Below, one piece after another: positions 59,445 to 64,000 of a stretch of DNA of 64,000 nucleotides. The notes beneath the pieces were generated by a model that was not told where the DNA came from, did no database searches, and saw only the letters and a list, made by a program, of their open reading frames with translations. The stretch comes from Ruminococcus sp. Its GTDB lineage: Bacteria > Bacillota > Clostridia > Oscillospirales > Acutalibacteraceae. Within the stretch, counting starts at the first letter, position 1, and each line of letters begins with the position of its first letter. The stretch is taken from the NCBI GenBank assembly GCA_017411385.1, contig JAFQQF010000022.1, forward strand, positions 101,677 through 165,676. Reading direction: 5' to 3'. A program made the position numbers and the translations under genes.

Positions 59445-60548
59445 ATGAAAAAACTGTTTGCTTTTATTATGTGCTGTGTAATCACCTTGTCTTTTGGTGC
59501 CTGCTCAAGGGGCAACAACGGCACAACAGAACCTACACAAACAACGCCCGCACCAACTGAACCCACACAGGAAGTAACTCTGGCACTCAGTGATGACGTA
59601 AAAAAAGAAATCGAAGACGTGCTTGAGGATTTTGAGGGCATTGTTTACCTTACTCAAAACGGAAACCTTATTTACAGCAAGGCTACAGGCAAAGACGAAA
59701 ACGGTGCGGACTTAACCGTAGAATCGCCAATGTATATAGGCTCTGTGTCAAAGCAGTTTTGTGCAACAGCAATTATGCTCCTCAAAGAACAGGGCAAGCT
59801 CAGTGTTGACGATACTCTGGATAAGTACTTCCCCGAATACGAGCTGGGCAAATATGTAACTATTAAAAATCTTCTCAGTATGCGTTCAGGAATCCCTGAG
59901 ATGCTTGCAGGAATCAAGGGACATTCCGCCGACAAAACAGAGAGCGAAAACATCGCTATTATCAAGGACTGGATTTTTGAGCAGGACTTTGAAAACTATG
60001 ACCCTGATACATATATGGAATATTCCAACACCAACTATTTCTTGCTCGGACTTATTGTTGAGATGGTATCCGGTCAACATTACAATGATTTTGTCAGAGA
60101 AAACATTTTTGAACCGCTCTCAATGGACCACACAGGCTTTGTAAACGAAGTAAAAGACAACCCCTTCTTTTCAAAGAGCCTCACCTACAATACATTTACT
60201 AACGGCGAGGATGCAGAGGGTCTGACTAAAGGTGCGGGGGATGTTGTGTCAACCGCCGTTGACATGGACAAATGGATGACAGCTTTAAGAAGCGGAAAAA
60301 TTGTATCCGAAGAAAGCTACAACGAAATGATAACAAACCACTCCCCGGGTTACGGAGAGCCCTACGGTTACGGCTTGATGGGAATGCATAAAAACGGCAC
60401 AGGTCACACCGGCGGTATTGGAGACTATGTATCAGTCAACTACTTTAATGAAGAATACGGATACAACCTCTTTGCAGTCACTACCGAATCTCCGGATGTA
60501 GTTGTTTCTCTGCCTTATGAGCTTATTAACATTCTGGTCGGCGACTGA
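59445..60548 (+). CDS. Beta-lactamase/class C-like serine hydrolase lipoprotein
   Basis: 367 aa. Lipoprotein signal with lipobox SFGAC (Cys20), then a Thr/Pro-rich spacer (TEPTQTTPAPTEPTQE). The catalytic domain (about 45-360) has YIGSVSKQF (Ser100-x-x-Lys103), MEYSNTNYFLLG (Y-x-N) and GTGHTGGIGDY (H-T-G). These are the three motifs of the class C beta-lactamase/D-Ala-D-Ala peptidase/esterase family (Pfam Beta-lactamase). In gut Firmicutes such proteins are usually esterases or D-aminopeptidases and not resistance enzymes. RBS AGAAGGAG. Possibly co-transcribed with the next gene (64-nt gap), which is otherwise unrelated. Confidence 0.88.
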   Translation: MKKLFAFIMCCVITLSFGACSRGNNGTTEPTQTTPAPTEPTQEVTLALSDDVKKEIEDVLEDFEGIVYLTQNGNLIYSKATGKDENGADLTVESPMYIGSVSKQFCATAIMLLKEQGKLSVDDTLDKYFPEYELGKYVTIKNLLSMRSGIPEMLAGIKGHSADKTESENIAIIKDWIFEQDFENYDPDTYMEYSNTNYFLLGLIVEMVSGQHYNDFVRENIFEPLSMDHTGFVNEVKDNPFFSKSLTYNTFTNGEDAEGLTKGAGDVVSTAVDMDKWMTALRSGKIVSEESYNEMITNHSPGYGEPYGYGLMGMHKNGTGHTGGIGDYVSVNYFNEEYGYNLFAVTTESPDVVVSLPYELINILVGD

Positions 60549-60612
60549 TGATTCGATAAAGAAACCACATAGAATCCTATAAACAACAAAGTTAAATAAA
60601 GAAGGTGTTTTT

Positions 60613-61659
60613 ATGAATCTCATAAACTGCACAGTTACGCACAAAGTCTTTGGCAAAGGAACTATTGTTGAACATAACGATAACATTATATCAGTAAGAT
60701 TTGCGACAAAAGAAGTAAACTTCATATCCCCTGACGCCTTTTGCGATTTTTTGATTTGTGAAGATAAAGAATTGCAAAAAGCTCTTGAATCTGCATACAC
60801 AGAGAAAAAAGAAGCTGAAAAAAGAAAAGCTCAGGAACAACAAGAGGCAAAACAAAAGGCTGAATCAGAAGCCAAAAGAAGACTTGAAGAAGCCAAAGCC
60901 AAGGCTGTTGTGTATAGCCGACACGCTGATGAAAACAACCTTGCGTTCAAATGCAATTTTTGCGACGGCGGTCACTCTGCAGATTGTCTTGGCTTCAAAG
61001 GAGTATGCACAGATGCTCAAATTCGCTACAACATAGAAAAGAAAAAACGAGCATGGTGTTGTGACAAAAACGATTCTTATTGCTATAAATATTACAACCA
61101 CTTAATTTCGCGAGAAGAGCTTGACCAATATTACAACACAACAGGTTACGTTTGTTATGAATCTAAAATGTTAATTGATTGGACAGCAGAAGCAGGTGAA
61201 AACCGCAACGGAGTAACCGAGTCAAGAGCACGGCGAATAGCCAATGCATCAAGAAACAGTTTAGCAGTACTCACAACCGAACTGCCGGATATGGAAGGCG
61301 GTAAAGAGCGGGTAATTTTCGGCGTGTTTATCACGGGTGTTGTTGATGAGGGTGATGATATTCAAGCTGGGTATGTTAAGGCTCAGGGTGATTACTACGT
61401 TGAACTCACTCCCAAAGAAGCTAAAAAAATGAAATTCTGGCACTATCACAAAAACGCAAATAATCCAAGCTTAACACAATGGGGCACTGGACTTTATCGT
61501 TATATGAAAGATAGCGCATGTGCCCGTATTCTTCTTGATATTATATCAGTAAAAAAAGACGCATCTGAAAAAGCTCATGTCCAAAAAATGCTTGAGTACT
61601 ACTGCCAAGTTAAAAACATTGATATTAACAACATTCCAAAAGCTGATGGAGCAATATAA
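60613..61659 (+). CDS. Unrecognised protein: Tudor-like N-terminus, coiled coil, Cys-rich core
   Basis: 348 aa. Residues 1-45 (VTHKVFGKGTIVEHNDNIIS followed by VRFATKEVNFISPDAF) look like the small SH3/Tudor-like barrel seen at the C-terminus of UvrD/PcrA helicases. A charged coiled coil rich in K, E, A and Q follows (60-98). Then comes a Cys-rich region: CNFCDGGHSADC, GVC, WCCDKNDSYCYKYY and GYVCYES, at least nine Cys, likely a metal site. The C-terminal 150 residues (ESRARRIANASRNSLAVLTT, ERVIFGVFITGVVDEGDD, FWHYHKNANNPSLTQWGTGL) look like a compact alpha/beta domain. No known catalytic motif. Base composition is more AT-rich than upstream genes. Such proteins are seen near defence or mobile genes, but no function can be assigned. 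Confidence 0.8.
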   Translation: MNLINCTVTHKVFGKGTIVEHNDNIISVRFATKEVNFISPDAFCDFLICEDKELQKALESAYTEKKEAEKRKAQEQQEAKQKAESEAKRRLEEAKAKAVVYSRHADENNLAFKCNFCDGGHSADCLGFKGVCTDAQIRYNIEKKKRAWCCDKNDSYCYKYYNHLISREELDQYYNTTGYVCYESKMLIDWTAEAGENRNGVTESRARRIANASRNSLAVLTTELPDMEGGKERVIFGVFITGVVDEGDDIQAGYVKAQGDYYVELTPKEAKKMKFWHYHKNANNPSLTQWGTGLYRYMKDSACARILLDIISVKKDASEKAHVQKMLEYYCQVKNIDINNIPKADGAI

Positions 61660-61676
61660 AAATTTTTAAATACTAC

Positions 61677-61744
61677 AAGCGTTGCATATGAGAGGTAGCA
61701 TCAATATATATCCTCAAACTGCAACGCTTGTTTTTATTTTTGGC
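61677..61744 (+). repeat. 68-bp hairpin element, left copy
   Basis: Starts AAGCGTTGCA, ends TGCAACGCTTG then a T-rich tail and GGC; the outer arms pair over 10 bp around a loop of about 33 nt containing CATCAATATAT. It works as a terminator for the preceding gene. The copy at 63653-63720 matches at about 59 of 68 positions by eye, including most of the loop. Confidence 0.85.
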
Positions 61745-61786
61745 TTATTTACTTATCTTTTCGCTATAAATTAACGATAAAACAGC

Positions 61787-61824
61787 GATCCCTCTATTGA
61801 CACTTTTGTATCAATAGAGGGATC
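61787..61824. repeat. Perfect 14-bp inverted repeat
   Basis: GATCCCTCTATTGA (61787-61800), 10-nt loop, TCAATAGAGGGATC (61811-61824). No T-tract on either side, so it is not a simple terminator. It may be a protein-binding site or mobile-element end in the 317-bp gap before the condensation-domain gene; nothing else is seen in that gap apart from the 68-bp element and a TATAAT at 61922-61927. Confidence 0.8.
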
Positions 61825-61977
61825 ACGATTTGGCACGTCGCACCGATTTAGATATCATTTTTTAATAAAAATAATATTATTAAAAAAGTCGGAAAACGCT
61901 TTCTTTTGTCGAAAAGTGTGGTATAATGACTAAATACTACGAAAAATACATATTAACTTACAGGAGCGTAATAGAAT

Positions 61978-63336
61978 ATGACGGATAAATCTTGTTACAA
62001 TTTAAGTCTCTCGCAAGACGTGGCATATTTGCAATGCAAGTACAGTTTATATAAAAGAGTGATCAACATCCTTTCCTCCATCACCATTGATGAGGAAATG
62101 GATTTCGAGCTTATGGATCAGGCTTTCAAGCTTCTGGTTAAACGAAATGACTGCCTCAGAATTAGGTTCTTCAAAAAGAGGGGAGAGCTGATGCAGTACT
62201 TTGGTGACTCCGGAAAGAATATCAAGAAGGTGCCTGTTTTGTCCTTTGAAACCAAAGAACAGCAAGACGCCTTTATCGATAAGGTTAGAAAAAAAACCAT
62301 TGGCTATATGCACGGCGTTGTCATCGAACCTTATTTTATTCACACCTATGACAATCGTTACATGGTGTTTTTCAAGATTTGTCATCTGGTTGCTGACCTT
62401 TATGGTATCAACGTCTTATATATGGATCTTATAAACGTGTATAATGCTCTGAAGAAGGGCGAATCGTTGCCTCCCGCCCCTGAAAGTTTCGAGGAGATTA
62501 TCAAAAAGGATATCGAAAAGAACTCCAAAGGCAAGTTGTCGGAGAAACACTTGGAGTACTTCACAAATCTACTCACCAATAATCCCGAGCCATTCTATGC
62601 CGGTATTCACGGTCCCAATAATCCCATTTGGCAGAAGCAACTCAAAAAACACCATCGGAGCATGCCTATTTTCCTTGTCCGCAACAACACTCAGACCTAC
62701 CGTCACAAGATTGACAAGGATTTGGTAGAAAAGGTGCTGGACTATTGTCAGAACAATCATTGTTCACCTGCGAATTTACTTTTCTACACAAACTCTATAG
62801 CCTTGGCTAAGCTAAACGGAAACCTCAAGAACATAATGCCCATAGGTCTTTATAATTGCCGCAACACCTCACAGGAAAAGCGCTGTGCAGGCCCTAAGGT
62901 GCAAAGTGCTGCTTGTTATACCAAGATTGATTACTCCCTTTCCTTTGAGGATAATCTGAAGGCATTCTCAATTGCGCAGAATGGTCTTTATAGACATGAC
63001 AAGTTTAAAGATAGAGATTTTGAAACCTTAATGCACAACATCTACCGTTCTTCACCTCTTCTGATCTACTATTCGATTGCCTACTCACTCATACCCATTG
63101 ATATGCCCGAGGATGTGGAGTTTAATTTGTATACCAACGGTAATGGCGCTCTTCCTGCCTATGTCATTCAGGTTTTGAATACCAAGGCCAAAGAAATTGA
63201 TATGGCTTACGATGTGCAGACCAAAATCACCAGTGAAGATGATGTCAGCAACTTCCACACCTACTATCTGAATGTACTAAAACAGGTACTGGACGATCCC
63301 GGTATCAAAGTTGCAGATATTCAGCTTTCGATGTAA
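61978..63336 (+). CDS. Free-standing condensation-domain-like acyltransferase
   Basis: 452 aa, the length of one NRPS condensation domain. The N-terminal half has LSLSQDVAYL, the RNDCLRIRFF strand and the active-site-like FFKICHLVADLYG, where the usual HHxxxDG becomes CHLVADL: the second His and the Asp are kept, the first His is Cys and the Gly is Leu. The C-terminal half has SPANLLFYTNSIALAKLNG and IMPIGLYNCRN, matching the latch and floor regions. Such proteins (also PapA-type and alcohol acetyltransferase-type) join a carrier-bound acyl group to an amine or alcohol. No adenylation or carrier domain is attached or adjacent; the only carrier in the window is about 53 kb away. No signal peptide. 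Start at ATG 61978 after AGGAGCG. Flanked by the 68-bp repeats. Confidence 0.78.
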   Translation: MTDKSCYNLSLSQDVAYLQCKYSLYKRVINILSSITIDEEMDFELMDQAFKLLVKRNDCLRIRFFKKRGELMQYFGDSGKNIKKVPVLSFETKEQQDAFIDKVRKKTIGYMHGVVIEPYFIHTYDNRYMVFFKICHLVADLYGINVLYMDLINVYNALKKGESLPPAPESFEEIIKKDIEKNSKGKLSEKHLEYFTNLLTNNPEPFYAGIHGPNNPIWQKQLKKHHRSMPIFLVRNNTQTYRHKIDKDLVEKVLDYCQNNHCSPANLLFYTNSIALAKLNGNLKNIMPIGLYNCRNTSQEKRCAGPKVQSAACYTKIDYSLSFEDNLKAFSIAQNGLYRHDKFKDRDFETLMHNIYRSSPLLIYYSIAYSLIPIDMPEDVEFNLYTNGNGALPAYVIQVLNTKAKEIDMAYDVQTKITSEDDVSNFHTYYLNVLKQVLDDPGIKVADIQLSM

Positions 63337-63366
63337 TTACATATTTTCAAAAAGCATTCATATATG

Positions 63367-63410
63367 AACAGCCCCCAAAAGCTAAACACTCTTTGGGGGC
63401 TGTTATTTTT
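63367..63410 (+). terminator. Terminator after condensation-domain gene
   Basis: Perfect 13-bp stem AACAGCCCCCAAA/TTTGGGGGCTGTT, 12-nt loop, then ATTTTT. Confidence 0.92.
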
Positions 63411-63652
63411 ATCAAGTGGATTTATAAAATCTACCTTCTAGTTAAATTTTGCATTATTCTATTAAAATTGGTAATAATCACGTCACCGGTTAAATTCTCC
63501 CATTCTTATATGGCTTTGGCAGAATTATACACTAAATTACTGTGCAATTCATTCGGATAATATTTCAATCTTTTAACGATAACCCTATAATGAGCGTAGG
63601 TTTGGGGGATTTGGCGGGAAAGCCGAAAAATTTCATAGTTTACACAACAAAA

Positions 63653-63720
63653 AAGCGTTGCGGATGAGGGATAACATCAATATATGTCCTAAAACTGCAA
63701 CGCTTGTTTTTTATTTTGGC
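63653..63720 (+). repeat. 68-bp hairpin element, right copy
   Basis: AAGCGTTGC ... TGCAACGCTTG, T-rich tail and GGC, collinear with 61677-61744. Between the terminator at 63410 and this element (63411-63652) no gene is seen. The copy abuts a recombinase remnant. Confidence 0.85.
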
Positions 63721-63803
63721 ACACAACAGTAGATAAAGTTATTGTAAATACAGACGGAAGTGTTGTGTTCAGCTTCAAGAACGGGAGTGAGATAGAGGTG
63801 TAA
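63717..63803 (+). pseudogene. C-terminal scar of a large serine recombinase
   Basis: The plus-strand frame reads WHTTVDKVIVNTDGS, VVFSFKNGSEIEV then TAA at 63801-63803. This is the characteristic last segment of large serine site-specific recombinases of Firmicute mobile elements (VDKV-x-V-x-x-DG-x-V-x-F-x-FK-x-G-x-EI). No start codon or upstream coding region exists: the frame meets the 68-bp element. It is the remnant of a lost integrative element. Confidence 0.72.
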
Positions 63804-63885
63804 AAGATATTAAGTTTATATTGATATCATTTTATTTGTTGTGCTATAATCAACTCGATAAACTTGAATTTGATGGGGAGATAGT

Positions 63886-64000
63886 ATGAATCAGAAAGTA
63901 AGAATTTTTGAAGAACGAATTTCAGCAGAAGAATATATAGACTTTTTGAAAAGAACGGACTTGGGCTCCCAATATCCAAAAGAGCGATTCGAAAATCGAA
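63886..64000 (+). CDS. Partial CDS, probable GNAT N-acetyltransferase N-terminus
   Basis: ATG at 63886 with GGGGAG five bases before it. The 38 visible codons begin MNQKVRIFEERISAEEYIDF and continue LKRTDLGSQYPKERFENR to the window edge. The pattern (strand, then helix EEYIDFLKRTD, then YPKERFENR) resembles the start of short GNAT acetyltransferases of Firmicutes, but the acetyl-CoA-binding motif lies beyond the window. Family call is tentative; the reading frame itself is well supported. Confidence 0.5.
   Translation, partial: MNQKVRIFEERISAEEYIDFLKRTDLGSQYPKERFENR

Noticed and set aside
59445-60548. Antibiotic-resistance beta-lactamase
   Set aside because: Motifs fit the broad class C/esterase/D-peptidase family, and lipoprotein homologues in gut Firmicutes are usually not resistance enzymes; no sequence feature demands lactamase activity.
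63411-63652. Possible small gene between the last terminator and the right 68-bp element
   Set aside because: Frames are short, AT-rich and without ribosome sites or recognisable peptides.
1-64000. tRNA, rRNA, known riboswitch or T-box
   Set aside because: No GGTTCGAATCC-type T-arm, rRNA segment or T-box AGGGTGG element with matching structure was found by eye; weak hits could be missed without a covariance search.

Overview
The window looks like chromosomal DNA of an anaerobic, probably gut-dwelling Firmicute of the Oscillospiraceae/Ruminococcaceae (a Ruminococcus or Eubacterium siraeum-like lineage). This is an inference from content: three secreted proteins carry type I dockerins, one of them with starch-binding-like modules; the only ribonucleotide reductase seen is the oxygen-sensitive class III enzyme; there are DivIVA, DegV, ECF sigma/anti-sigma pairs, strong AGGAGG ribosome sites and TTGACA/TATAAT promoters. 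No rRNA, tRNA, CRISPR array or intact phage was seen.

Layout. 0-2.4 kb: a leftward set for a sodium:amino-acid symporter, a HAD phosphatase and citrate synthase. 2.7-6.8 kb: a small ORF, DivIVA-like protein, membrane-anchored hydrolase and a CHAP/dockerin wall hydrolase. 6.9-16 kb: a compact lipid locus. It holds a MarR regulator with a clear operator/promoter, two DegV (fatty-acid-binding family) genes at the two edges, and a leftward operon of two PlsC acyltransferases, acyl-AMP ligase, stand-alone acyl carrier protein and LRAT-type thiol acyltransferase. Facing it is a rightward operon of GT2-GtrA glycosyltransferase, HSL-type esterase and phosphopantetheinyl transferase. The two operons share a back-to-back promoter region, and the PPTase would activate the ACP. 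16-23 kb: a hydrolase with a Cys nucleophile elbow, nrdG, nrdD (with a fused C-terminal redoxin) and a thioredoxin reductase under NrdR-type boxes, then an XRE regulator and a membrane acyltransferase. 23-33 kb: a metallophosphoesterase/starch-binding/dockerin protein, YfhO membrane protein, M29 aminopeptidase, SGNH-dockerin esterase and AEC transporter. 33-37.5 kb: an ECF sigma/anti-sigma pair followed by lipoprotein, MBOAT and DHHW genes (surface O-acylation set). 37.5-42.5 kb: small regulators, exonuclease III, ABC exporter, nitroreductase. 42.6-56.5 kb: two adjacent giant secreted proteins (2186 and about 2400 aa) with wall-lytic N-terminal domains and together about 64 short Cys/His repeats. 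56.7-58.8 kb: a second ECF sigma gene overlapping a membrane-anchored anti-sigma-like/serpin fusion. 59-64 kb: accessory DNA with a beta-lactamase-like lipoprotein, an odd Tudor-like/Cys-rich protein and a free-standing condensation-domain protein, flanked by a duplicated 68-bp hairpin element and a serine-recombinase scar.

Themes. The window is rich in surface and envelope functions. Three wall hydrolases (CHAP, GH25, YkuD-like) share a related module with a YYH[WY]C core. The strongest candidates for undescribed biology are the divergent ACP/acyl-ligase/PlsC/LRAT + PPTase lipid locus, the giant CxHx6Cx2C-repeat proteins, the ECF-coupled membrane serpin, the NrdD-redoxin fusion with its thioredoxin reductase, and the starch-targeted metallophosphoesterase. 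All functional calls are made by reading the translated sequences; no database search was possible.
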